From assembly GCF_008831285.2 (NCBI RefSeq), contig NC_045140.1, forward strand, positions 1,157,528 to 1,221,527: a stretch of DNA of 64,000 bases, read 5' to 3'. The stretch is from Nymphaea colorata. Lineage: Eukaryota > Streptophyta > Magnoliopsida > Nymphaeales > Nymphaeaceae. The position numbers were made by a program, and so were the translations under genes. Below, piece after piece: positions 38,001 to 50,650 of the stretch (its first letter is position 1; each line of letters starts with the position of its first letter). A model generated the notes under the pieces. It was not told where the DNA came from. It worked only from the letters and a program-made list of their open reading frames with translations, and did no database searches.

Positions 38001-41000
38001 TAACTAACATTTGCTGTATTGAGCATTAACATCTGCATATTGGAATAGAAATACTGAGGTTCTTGTGCCAAAACAGTTTCAGTAATTGTTCTCCTCTGGC
38101 CATTTCCAGATTTGTTGAACTTTTGTGGCAGCTGTCTGTACATGCCTTAAGAGAGGTTCATAAAAGAGCATTTGCGGCTGATGTTGCTGCTGATCCGCTG
38201 CCAGCGTCATTGACAGACATCTCTTATTTGCATGCAGCTGCCTTGCTTCCTGTCACAAAGGTAATTTTGTCAATTTCCAAGTGTCCCCAAGCTCAGGAAA
38301 TTCTTACGCTGACCTCAACTTGTAGTTATTGAGTTGTCATCTCAAATGTATGGATTCTTATATGTAAAATTAAACAACAAATATTTGAATTTTCAGACTC
38401 ATATTTTATGTCTGATGGATGTTCATACCTTTCCATGTGCCTACAAAAAAGGTCACAGCATATGGAGCTATTTCCATAAGAATCTGCAATATTGCACCAT
38501 AAAGTTATCAGTTCATTTTCATTTTTCCTTCAAGAATAATGCAATGTTTTGTTGATGGTAATTCCTTAACTGGAAACACATATTGGCAGGCGAGGATTGC
38601 TCTTGAAAGAAGGAAGTTTTTGAAGACTGCAGATGTTGCTGTGCGTAGGCAAGCTACATGGTCAAGTTTAGCTCATGATATGACTGCTGAGTTCCGTAGT
38701 CTTTGTGCTGAGGAGGTAGAGGATATGCTTCTTAAATGCTTTATCATCCTTATGCTCTAGCTAAATTTGAGAGAGAAAATAGTTATTTCTCTCTTTGTAA
38801 AAGTAAAATAAGCTTTTACTTTTCTTCTTTTTAGGCTTATTTGCAACAAGAATTAGAAAAGTTGCATGATCTAAGGAACAAAGTAAAGTTGGAAGGTGAG
38901 CTCTGGGATGGTCGTGTCGCAAGTTCTCTTGATCAAAATTCTCATCTTGTTTCGAAGGCAACTCGACTCTGGGATTCTTTGTTGTCTCGTAGAAGTGAGT
39001 GCTCCAACTATTTCCTAGTTATTGAACTTGTGTATGTTGATGTTTGATCAAGTTTGAAAATGGTTTAATACGACGGTTGGTACGTTGGTTGTATCCAGTA
39101 CCCTTTCAAATTTGGCCTATGTCTGGGTCATGTTGGGGGCCTGACGCAATGTGGTTTAAGATAGATCAGATCCCAGATTCAGATCCAATTAAGCTTTGGA
39201 TTTGGTTTATTGAGACATTTATGTTATTTTGAGTTTGGATACTTTTATTTATTGGACCCGAGTTTCAATTCGGATTTAAGGGTTAAGCCTCTTAAAGAGG
39301 GCTCTTTTTTTTTATTTACGGCTAACTGTTTATGAAGAAAACCCTAATTCCCTTTTGTTATTGAATTTCCCCACTTTTCCCGTGTTTTTCCTTTCATTGT
39401 TTGCTTTCTGGTGTTTTTTTCTGCATGGATTAGGTTGAGGAACTCTAATCGCTGTGTTAGCGCTGTATTGGTGCCATACCATTTTGACATGGGTACTGCA
39501 ACATTTTAGCAGTACCCAAATGACATGGCTACCACTAACTTTTGGAACCACGTATGTGGCATAATGCTTTCTTTAGCTTGCACACTTTATTACACTTCCC
39601 ATGAACTTAAAACCCTAAAGATTGTATATCTACTGTGTTAAATAAGTCACCATATAGGAAGTTACAATTTTGTTAGGATTGCAGAATATTTATTGGAAGT
39701 TGGAAGTATAAAAATAGAGCTGGTTATGGATCATTTTTCTTGTTAAGATACAATGTTAGTGCTCCCAATAGAGAAACTACTATTTGTTAATTACATAAGT
39801 ATATTGTTATTCAATTAAATTTCACTTCTGTGGTAAAGTTCATATGTCACCAGAAACACACTAACATAATTAGGAACTGATATCTGATCGAGCTTATTTC
39901 CTCGCTTGCAAAGCAGCGAAGTGATATTGATGAGATCCTATAGAAGATAGAAGCTTCTGGCAAACATGACTTGGATCATAATCGTTTGGCAAAACTATGC
40001 TTTTGGCCTCATGTAGCAAAATTACTTGATGTTCTTTTTACCCTAATCACAGTTCTCTAGCACAATTAGAATGAGTTCTCTTACATGGTTCTGTTATTTT
40101 TATGAAAAGGTCAGCATGAAGTTCTTGCCTCAGGCCCAATTGAGGACTTAATAGCACATCGTGAGCATCGGTATGCCCATTTCTTCTATTAGGAGAAGAC
40201 TTCTGTGCTTTTATGTTATTAACTTGTTTCATGACCTCCATTATGTAATTGTGTGGATATAATCTTGTGATTAGGTATCGAATATCTGGATCATCTTTGC
40301 TTGCAGCTATGGATCAAAGTTCTCAGCTGGCTCCAGATACTCTGTCCATCCAAGCTGGTGACTTGAAACATGCTGATAAGCAAGAATATCAAGAAGGATC
40401 ACTTTTAAGTGCAAAAAAAGAAAAACAGAAAAGCAGTTCTGAGCAAATTCATTCGCAAGTAAGTGGCGAAGATACTTCGCGTGTTGATGATAGAGGTGGT
40501 AAGGTTCAGCCAGTTGTGGATGTTGCAGAAGTCTTGAGGTGTTGGACGCATGCATTACAACGGATACATAAACAGGCACTTATCTTGGTATGCATTTTTC
40601 CATGTGCTAAAAATGTATGACTATATTACCACCATTTCTTGTCTCTGTATGTACTATTTACATGACACTTGTTTCATTAAGAAATTGTTTAGAAGTTTTA
40701 CTCTGGTCATGCCATTCATATAGTGGTGGAGCCAGAGATTTAAGGTAGAACCGTAGAGGTGCACTAATTCATAATAATGTGAGAAAGACAATTTAAAGTC
40801 AAATAAATGTTAGAAAAACAAACAACTGCAAAGATGTAAATAGCTATTTCTGGGACAAAATATCATTGACACAATATTTCTTGCAATTAAAACCTATGCG
40901 AATGGGCTAACTTATAACTGTGCCTACTATTCCACGTTCTGTGCTTGGGCTGTCCAATCAGTTGCTTGCTCTTTCATTCTGAAATAATTGTTGGCTACTT

Positions 41001-44000
41001 TGTTTGTATAACAGGCTAAGTCCAATGATGGTGAGGGTCCAGAACTTTTACGAGCCACGACTAGTAACAGCAGCAGCAGCCATGCTGAATCTCTTTCTAC
41101 AACTCTGGCAGAACACCGCCAACACTTGGCTAGTATACAGGTAAATAAGTGTTCTCCAATCACCACTGCTTGTAAAAGTGCATTTCAAACAATTAGAGCG
41201 AGGGGTTAACATAATAAAGAAAAATTTAACTACTCAGGGGAAAATATTGGCAAATATCTATATAACCTACATAGTTTTAGAAAGACTGTGTCTGTGATAG
41301 CAATGGAAATCTATCTCTTTAGGGATCCACTAGTAGGAAGCAACAGATAGCAAATTATTTTGAGATTTGTTAGGAGGTGTTTGCTTGCTTCATTAGTCCA
41401 TCCTTGGGTAACCTTTCCAAAATATAATGTCTAGGGTGGTGGGAAAGTAACGTTGCCATGTTATCCAAGGTGTGTTTGAAACTTTGACTAGTAAAACAAA
41501 CTATTTGAAATTTGATTAAAAAAGACAATTGTTCAACATGTTACATTTTTTTTTTCTTTTCAATAGCTCCTGATGTGGATGGAGCTTTTGTTTGCTCCAG
41601 TTAACACTTATCTAATAATAGTGGACTTAATATTGGAAGCCAGTGTCTCATCCTTTCATGTGGATCTTAATAGAACCTAATTTTTTAATACTTAATAGGT
41701 TAGTTATCCAAATTCAGCACCTTATTAGTTGCTAGACCGGTTGCACCATGCATGATGAGATTCCAAGGGGCTACATGAACTTTCGTTCCTCCAGTTAAGA
41801 TAGATCTAATAATTCTGGACTGGGCCATATCCTGTCATATGGATGTTAAAATAAAATCGAAATCTCATGTCTTGCTATATGAAATTGTATATTTGCAGCT
41901 AGTGCGCTGTGTGTCTGTGCATGTGTATGTGTGGTTGTAAAGAATTTGATATCCGTAATTACTTTGTTTTCATTAAAACTTTAGCAGTATTTACGGTATT
42001 CAACGTAAACCCTCTTTATTTTAACAAATGAACAGTGCAGTGTGTTGGTTAGAAGATAGGGTCAGACGCAAGGGTCACATACAATTATTTTAGAACCAGG
42101 GGAGACTGTTGGAGCATGTGAAATCTTGTACTTATCAATATGGTCTTTGTTGGGAAGTGCATTCATTTTCATGGAGAGAAAAAATATCATTTTCTGCCTT
42201 TTCAGCTTGCTTAACTCACAGGTTCTTTAAGACTTAAGAGGCATTATAAAGGTGGCCCCTATTTGACAGTGATCAACAAAAGTTGGGCCTGTAGGTGAGG
42301 AAGCCAGTAATATCAAAGTGGCTTTTATTCTTATGTTTCATATTCTAGAAAGGCATATGGTACTTAGACATCTTGAAGTACATATCAAGAAATTGGTAGG
42401 CAGGAATGTAGTTAACATTAATAGCTGCTAACCACCTTTACTGAAGGTTTTGAACTTGTCTATCTGATAATGTCGAGAAATGGATTACCTATAAGATGCT
42501 TAACATATTTTTTGTGCCTTCAGGGATGTGGCTCATCTTCCACCCTGAACACAATCCATATTTTAGAACATCTATTACGTGTCTCTTTTTGTTTCCATTT
42601 CCTTCAAATAGAGGTTCCTCTTCTTTGAAAGTCTAAAGTTGCTTTGCTGATGCAATCTCTGGTTCTGTCTGGAAGATGATATTTTGGATGTTCACGTGGA
42701 AGAATTTTGTCATCAATATCGTCTGTTTTAATTCTTGTCAGGAAGTAGCTTACATGCTTATTTGAAAGATAGTAGGACATTATCCAGATTGTTTTGTAAC
42801 TTTTGTTTGCTTTGTGGGCCTGTGGCACTGAACACTTGTCTAGGTATTGTGTTTGTCTTCATGGTACTTGCTTTAACTGAACTTTGCAAATATTATGTGT
42901 CAAAATGAATATTCTCCTCATATGTTATTCATAAAAATGGATTATCTCCTTTTGAGGTGTAGGTGCTTATTAGTCAATTGAAAGCAGCTATCCCGTCAAT
43001 GCAAGACTCTATATCTCAGCTTACAGATGAAGTAAATAGCTTCTCAGCTGTTGCTTTAAGTAATGATCCTACCTGGCTTGCAACTTCAATTCATCCTCAA
43101 AGTGGTGGACGGGCAACAGTAAAGATTTTCTCCAAACTTCTTTGCTGGATAATCTTGTTAATTGATATCTTTGATTTTTTGTTTGTTGAAAAACCTAGTT
43201 GCTTAAATGACAGAATTTGGCATCTCAGCGATTTAAATATTTGTAATTTGAACAGGAAGACAACATTGTCCAACCAGTTGAGTCAGAGAGAAAATTCCCT
43301 CCCCAGCCTGAGCAGTTTTTGAGCAGTCCTGCTCTTAAACTGCCGCACTTGTTTACTTTGACCCCAAATTCTTCTGCCAAGAGTGGCATTGCACAAAGGA
43401 GACAAACAGTATCTGCTCACCAAACCAACAAGCCTGACGAACTAGCAGAATGCAGTAAAGTAGAGCGGCCATTGGTTGCAAGTCATGAAGACAACTCAGC
43501 ACGAGGTCTGCTAACTTGATCTCCCAGAACTCTTGTGTTCTAACCTCATCTCTCATTCTGCAGTCTTCACTAATGTCAAGAGACTCTCAGGGAAAATATT
43601 CCTCAAAAAGTTTGGTTTAGCCAGTATTCCAATGAAATTCAATTATTGCAAAATTTATTTTGCCTCATTCTTGTAGAGAACTCTTGTTTATTGATTGCTT
43701 TGCAGTTAATATTGATGTTAAGTGAGGCTCAGGAAAATATTCTTCAAAATTTTTGGTTTGCTGATTTTCTTATTGAAAATTAATAGTTTATAAAATTTAT
43801 TTTGTGATGCTATTGCAGAGGACTCTGTTCAGAATTTGAAGCGGTCCATTCGTGCATCTGCTCTTTGTGTTCGACCCAATGGAATGGGCCTTCCGAGAGA
43901 CAATAAAATTGATACAACTGAACACTACTTTATACCACTTTCAACAGATGGACTTGCTCAGAAGGATGCTACTGTCAAAGCTACGAACAGAGGCAAACCT

Positions 44001-44623
44001 TTGAGATCACCCCAAGAGCTTTGCATCCTCAACAATGGTTTAGTTGATGAGAGAGATAATGGGTCTATTTTGGACGAATCTGATGATCTAGCGGGTCACT
44101 TGGATCATGCTTGTAGACTTATGGATGATGAATACACAAGCGAGTTTCTTTCACCAGTCAGCCCAAAATATATGGTCGATAATAGATTATCACTGTTTCA
44201 CAATATTTGGGATGGTCAAGACCACGCTCTGTCACCTCCTTTGCTGATCGATGCATCTCTAGCACCTGATACGTATGAAGATTTACTAGGTGTGTTTTAT
44301 TGGACAATTCGTACTCCCTTCTGCATGTTTTTTAGTGTATGCTTTTCATATATTTGTTAGTCACAATATAAGCAATCTCACAGTGTTACGCAAAGATAGA
44401 ACATTGTGTCAATGTGTTGTTCCGTGCACTATGCCCTTGGCATGTTGAGCTATACCTGTGTTATTAGATGATAGTTTGAAAGAGGCATGTGAGGTGTCTA
44501 GTTACAACTTACAAGTTAATGACTGGAATATTTTACAGTCCATACATATGAATATGACATGGAATGTCTTCTTATGTTGCAGCACCATTATCTGAAACTG
44601 AAGATGCTTTAATGGAAAGATGA
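35049..44623 (+). CDS. AUG6: augmin complex subunit 6 (HAUS6/AUG6)
   Basis: Thirteen exons by GT-AG and frame: 35049-35258, 35344-35400, 36405-36499, 38110-38260, 38590-38715, 38835-38994, 40110-40170, 40275-40587, 41015-41140, 42963-43118, 43256-43505, 43819-44289, 44583-44623; 738 residues, about the Arabidopsis length. Augmin docks on existing microtubules and recruits gamma-tubulin for branched nucleation in spindle, phragmoplast and cortical arrays. The start [20 protein letters not shown], the block [55 protein letters not shown] and [20 protein letters not shown] are near-identical to plant AUG6 (HAUS6 N-terminal domain, about 1-230). Later parts include [27 protein letters not shown], and the end [19 protein letters not shown] with [11 protein letters not shown]. 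Introns 3 (1.6 kb), 6 (1.1 kb) and 9 (1.8 kb) hold no other gene. A GTGGTGGAGCCAG motif in intron 8 (40724) resembles a hAT-type end. Confidence 0.96.
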
Positions 44624-45505
44624 ACATTGACAGTTCAAGCATTGGGTTCTATTTCTTGATTCTGCATTCGCTAAACCCACATTGTCGATGGAGGAAATTT
44701 CATCAGCTATACAGTGGGAACACCAAAACCCATGTTCATGGTGTAAAGTTTGGCAATGCAACTTGATGTATTACTGCCGAGGGGGGATAGTCCCGTCAGA
44801 TTGTTGTATGTCCTTCATGTGGTCGCAATTATTTTTTTATTATCCCTCATCTCAGCTCGACTTTTCTTTTTTTATTATTAAGCAATTTCATGATTCGTGA
44901 GTTTGCTTGTAGCGCCCAAGAAGTTTGTTTCTTCAGTTTGTATGAAATTTCCTCAGCCCATTGCTTTGATAGGTTTTTCAGTGGCAGTTTTTCGCGGCGA
45001 TAGTTCATTGACATCATAAAACACAAAACCAAGTGATGCCCTTGTCTTTTTTCTCATTCAATAGCCTCGCGTGCTACCTGCAAACTGAACCCGTTGTTGC
45101 AGATTGTAACTGATGTTTCACTTTTTTCTCAGTCCGACCCTCAATAAAAAAGAGCTAAGCAGGCCTAGGTGGTGGACCTTAAAAAAGGAGTTAGTCGGTT
45201 TCTAGTCTGGCTAGAAACAGTAAATTAAATAAAAGAAAACCTGAAGAAGACAAAAAAACAAGAACAGAAAAGAGGACATCCAAGAAGAACGAAGTTAAAA
45301 GGATAAGAAGGAAACGTGGTATCTTTTCCCACTGGGTCACTTAGGTGGCCCGTTGCATATGTTCTTGAAGAAGCCGCTAATGTGTACTTCATGCTGTTTT
45401 CCCCAAGATTACACAACTAAAGGCTTTTCTTTTGTTGTTGAACCTCACTTTATACTGAACTGCATTTTCTTTGATCTTTCTAATTTCCTCCTTTATGAGT
45501 AACCG

Positions 45506-45591
45506 AAATTTGTCTCCTTTTCCTGGACTAGAATTCCTTGATCTGGAAAAATTTGTCTTCTTTTCCTGGACTAGAATTCCTTGATCTGGAC
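45506..45591. repeat. 43-bp tandem duplication, one mismatch
   Basis: The unit containing TCCTGGACTAGAATTCCTTG occurs twice with period 43. Confidence 0.9.
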
Positions 45592-46165
45592 TCGGTGACT
45601 TTTCAAGGATATGTTAGTCTTTATTTTGGGATGACCCTCAGTGTCAACGGTTTGGAGCCGACATCCGATTCAAATTCAAATTGGGACGCGCTTGCATTCA
45701 ATAAATGAAAGTTCAAATCTGAGTGGTATTTGGATTTGAATTAAATGATTATGGAATTTTGTGATGGATATCCAAATAAAATCACATGTAAGTATAACGT
45801 CAAATCCAGCTTTGAATGAATGACTGATCCTTGTTGGGTTTGTTGGCCGCTTAGCCCCGGACTGGGACCCTGTATTTAATGAAGCAGGTCGGCTCGTTCA
45901 GACGTATCATCTGAGTAATGAGATTTTTTCTAATTGAAAGGGTTTTAGTTTAAGAGGAAGTAGGAGGGAGAGAAAACGTCCAGTAGCTAACCAAGAATGA
46001 GCCTCAAGTCTTTATTTTTGAAGCAGGTAGCTACCATGACCTTATATATTGGACTTCTAAGTTTTCTTTCTTTGCGCCATAACCTTATATATTGGACTTG
46101 ATGGGAATCATTTAAGTTGTTGATTTTGATGAGATCAAACACACATTTGGAAAAGGCTAATGGCT

Positions 46166-46169
<4 letters not shown>

Positions 46170-46206
<37 letters not shown>
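46170..46206. repeat. (AT)n microsatellite
   Basis: Uninterrupted AT dinucleotides; a second run follows at 46371-46396. Confidence 0.95.
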
Positions 46207-46208
<2 letters not shown>

Positions 46209-47603
46209 ACCCCAGCCTGTAAACCTTTGTAAAAGTTTCATCATGACGATGCTAAACTCAAGCGTAGTCATATGCAGTGCTCTATAGTTTTATATGCACC
46301 AAATTCATTGTCATAATAAGATGGATCAATGGCCTTTAACTAAGACTTTTGGTCTCTACCACCATGTCCGTATATATATATATATATATATATATAAATC
46401 AAGATTATTTTTCCTAACCTACTTGCAGGTATTAAAGGTTCTGACTAGGGACGTAGACCGTTTGGATTCGGTCGATTTACCGAACTCAACTTTTTATGGG
46501 ATCGGATTCAAGTTAGGATCCTATCTTTTTTAAAACTGAATTTGGATCTGACTCAAATAGTACCCACCATTTACATGTAATCTGCCCAGATCTTTAGCAT
46601 ACCGAATTCCAATTTAGTTATGAAACTGCATAGAGAATCTGTATCCGATTGGCAAACGGATTCAAAACTTTTACCAAATGCCGTCAAACGTATTTGTAAT
46701 TGAATCAGTAATCGGATATATCCCTAGTTCTGACTCAGTTGCGATTCGGGTTGAAATCTGCCCAAAGAAATATGTAGTCCAGGTTTATGATATGCTTTGG
46801 ATTGGATATCTGACCCGGGTCGTATGTAGCTTCACTTTAGGCCGCCTCTGTATCCAAAGTCCAAACTGGACTTCGCTTTCCATCAGGCGGGCCATTTTGG
46901 CTTTGGGGATATGTATGTCACGGATCGGACTAATATATTTACCAATCCTAAGATCAATCCAGACATATTGAATGCAGTAACGAAAGTAAAGTCCAGCCAA
47001 TATCCTGGTTTCGATGAGCATATTTTTTCAAACAGTTTTGAATCTGAACTAAATTTAACGATCCAAATTCAAACATATTTAAGTGTCAGATCTTGAACTA
47101 CTTGGAGGCGACTTCAGTTGCAGAAATCAAATCCACGCCTGTCCCCAAATCCAAAACCAATCAAGTGGAACAGAGTAACAATAGACTTAGACGCAGTCCG
47201 ATCTACTTATGTCAATCCCTTGGGGAAAACAAGATGTCTTGTTGAAACAGAAGAAATTATTTTTCAATTATGATAGGTCGATTTTGAAAGCGGTTCTCGG
47301 GTCTCTTATCGGTTTGACCTCGTATGCAGATATGGATCTTCGAGAACAATCCATTTCTAGGTCCGGTTTATGGAGGTAACTCGGCATCGTGTTGTTGGCT
47401 AGACCGAATCATTCTTGTTTGAAATCCAAAACTTTCAAAAGCAACACATTTTTTACTAGAGAGGCAGAATATCCAGTATACTACATCCGATCTAGTCTTT
47501 AGATTAGCTTGGCTCCCGATCAAGCTTTATCTTAAGTTCCATGTGGATCTGGTATTCGGTTGTTAATGCCACTGAGGTCAATGCGACCACATATGTCTAA
47601 TCC

Positions 47604-47705
47604 GATCCAAACTCGGAATCAAATTTCATTAAATAAAAGTAATACAAATTGCTGATCCAAACTCGGAATCAAATTTCATTAAATAAAAGTAATACAAATT
47701 GCTGA
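47604..47705. repeat. 50-bp perfect tandem duplication
   Basis: The unit beginning GATCCAAACTCGGAATCAAA occurs twice with period 50. Confidence 0.94.
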
Positions 47706-48616
47706 CCACCTGCCAACCCACATTAAATTTTGTTAATGCAATACAAAGAGTTTGACGTTTTATAATTCAAAACAGAAACTGACCACCTACCAACTCACAC
47801 CTGGCAAGGAATTAAACCTATTGAAATTTCTTGCACACCATTTTGGATGGTTGGCAAGCTTAACTGTGTACGCCTTTATAGGCATAATTGAATGTCACCC
47901 TGAGGCTAACGATATGATTTAGCAGAAGATATGTGGCAACGTCACAAGCCTATTCATGGTCATGAGATATTAGTGGAGAACTTGGAAGTCTCTTTCAGAT
48001 AGGGATGTCAATGAATTGGATATGTTCAAGTACAAATAAAAAAAAAGTATATACCATACTCAAAATTTGATTCTTAAGTTCACAATTTGAATCCAATCCA
48101 ATGTGGCTTTTATTTTCACACCGTCCGACTTTTGTAAAATCTGCAAGGTGCGTGTATATTGGGTTGAATTGGAATAGGATCGGATTGAGACATATGCTAG
48201 GGAACTACTTCATAAATCATAAGTATCGAATTAAGAAATAAGATTGAATTTGAATTTTTTAAAAAATGACATCGATTAGACTCATATTCAGCTTCGGCTT
48301 TAAATGAATATCATACCTAATTCGATTGGAATTTGAATTCAATTTCAAGTAGATGTCTTATATCAAATATCCGTGCATTTTGAATGTCAATTCTTAATTT
48401 AACATAATGTGATTCTAATTCTATTTTATATATATATATATATTTCTCCAATTCTAAAGAAATGTATTTAACAAGCAATTATGTCTTTGACAAATTGTAC
48501 ATCAATTTTTACACTCGTTTGATATGGTTAGCAGCCCTATGTGTTGCTCCAAGATTGTTACACCAAAGAATTGGAAATACAAATATTGAGTTTGTCTATG
48601 GCTTCCCAGCACCATC

Positions 48617-48692
48617 GACAATGCTCAGGTGGGCAATAGAACACTACTTTTGGGGACAATGCTCAGGTGGGCAATAGAACACTACTTTTGGG
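48617..48692. repeat. 38-bp perfect tandem duplication
   Basis: The unit beginning GACAATGCTCAGGTGGGCAA occurs twice with period 38. Confidence 0.92.
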
Positions 48693-49399
48693 TGCGCAGG
48701 TGTGCAAGAACCTAATCCCACCACTCAAGTGAAGGTTGACCGCCGACCAACCCCCACCCTAACCGTTGCACCAACCCCCTTGGGGATAGATAGTAAATTG
48801 CCTTCAAGAACTCCATGAAGAAAGATTAGACACTAAATACATTGCATATGCACTTGTAAACTTTGTGTCATCTGGATTATCTATCCAATCAGCTTCTAAA
48901 AACACGGAAAAAATCCACTGAGGAAAGGAGGAAATGAGAAGACCATAGGCCATAGCTAATAGTCCCTTCAATGTAGTGACGGATGCATCTAACTGCTCCC
49001 CAATCGGCAGTTAAGAGCACGAAAAGCACCAGTGGAGGTGTTGAACGGTGTTGAGATAGACTTGCAAATGGCCATAGGATCTCCGTGCAGGAGATCCACA
49101 GAAATACTTGCTTTGAGCAAGAATTTGACTCTAGGAGAAATCTTAGTAACCCAAATCAAATCTTTAAGAGAAAACTCCTGTCAAGGCCGAGCAATTTAGT
49201 GCTGCAACTGAGAGGGCTAGTTACAAGTAATCCAAATATCATCAACATTCACCAATACGTAGATTTGGAGAGCCCCAGAAACATGCACGAATAGACTAAA
49301 CGTAACAACAACGCATTTCAGCAGAAGAAGAACTATAAAGGCAAAAATTATGAAGGGAAATGTCGATAAAAACAACATAAATTGGTGGAACGACAACAA

Positions 49400-50650
49400 A
49401 AGTAAAGGCCAAGTTCAAGACAGGAGCAAGATTGTTTGCCAACTCTGCGACAAGCTCGGACAGAGGACATGCTGCCAAACAATGTCGTCAGATTGAGCGC
49501 CGCTTCAATTCATAACTCCACCCAAGCCTTCTAGTGTCTGCCATTAACTATATTGATGAAAGCTGGTACGCAGATTCAGGTGCATCTGGTCACATCATAA
49601 ACAGCCTTAGCAATTTGACATTGCAATCATCTTATCATGGTAAGGAAAGGGTACGTATAGGAGATGAGTCTATTGTGCCTATTTAGAATACTGGTTCAAC
49701 TGTTGTTTCTCATAAAAATCAGAAATTTTTCAACTCAAATATTTGTAAAAGATGATGATGCTTCTTTTAAGTTATTACCATCTTCTTGTCATATCAAGAA
49801 TCAGACAACAGGGAAAGTTCTTCTCAGGTCAACTAAAGATGGTCTTCACAAGTTGTCAATATTGCAAGTTGATCAAAGCAAGGATGTTACTGTTGGCAAT
49901 ACGGCGATCATTTCAATGTGGCATCAAAGATTTGATCACCTGGCTTTGAAAGTACTTCGGTTTGATTTGAGTAAATTTAGACAGCCATTTGTTGCAGATA
50001 ATGTTTATGTTTGTGATGCTTGTCAGGAAGGGAAGAATCATAAACTTCCATTCCCAATTAGTTTGGATGATATGATGTGACCATTAGAAGTTGTGTCTTC
50101 TGACTTTTGGGGGCCTGCCCAATTTCTATTGTGAATGGATTATCATATTAGATGGTTTTTATTGACATTCATACTTGTTTCTCTTGAATGTATTTACTTA
50201 AGCATAGGTCACATGTTCTAAATGCTTTTAAAAAATTCAAGGAGCATGTTGAGAACCTGGTTAATGCAGAGATTAAATTTTTACATAGTGATGGTGGTGA
50301 AGAATTGTTAGGTCTGAAACAGTTTCTTGATAAACATGGGCATTGGGCATGAAAAGAGTTGTTCTTAATGCCAGAGCGGAATGAATTTGCTAAGCACAAA
50401 GGCAGGCATGTAACTCAGTCAAGACCATCCATGATGGCAAAAGCTGGGCTACCCAATAAATAATGTGGTTATGCTTTTCATTCTGCTATATATCTTATAA
50501 ATAGGAATGCTTACAGATAATCTAAGGGGGCATAGTCTTTATATCTCTTCAGCAAAGCACCTGCTGTAAGTTTTTACATGTTTTTGGCTGTATGCTATCC
50601 ATGCCTTACAGCTTATCTAACCCATAAAGTTGCTTTTCAATCTTAGAGAA
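49400..50650 (+). mobile_element. decayed Copia fragment (gag knuckle, protease, pre-integrase, integrase start)
   Basis: A zinc-knuckle-like C-QL-C start near 49437 is broken by a frameshift before its H and C. A protease motif follows near 49559-49600 (SWYADSGASGHI). Then comes a GAG-pre-integrase stretch in the 49664-50080 frame (MWHQRFDHLALKVLR and CDACQEGKNHKLPF). After that the integrase start (VVSSDFWGPAQF, about 50089) decays with many stops through about 50650. No LTRs, reverse transcriptase or RNase H were seen. It is a truncated, inactive copy unrelated in detail to the young element at 58 kb. Confidence 0.8.

Larger units (their letters stand above)
44624..49400. other. intergenic repeat-rich region
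   Basis: The AUG6 3' flank comes first, with a candidate polyadenylation signal AATAAA near 45142. From about 45600 to 48450 the sequence is full of degenerate GATTCGGATC / TCCGATCCAA-like words, typical of old plant repeats whose class I cannot assign. Includes (AT)n at 46170-46206 and 46371-46396, and tandem duplications at 45506, 47604 and 48617 (listed separately). About 48900-49400 may be degenerate gag sequence of the Copia fragment that follows. Confidence 0.45.
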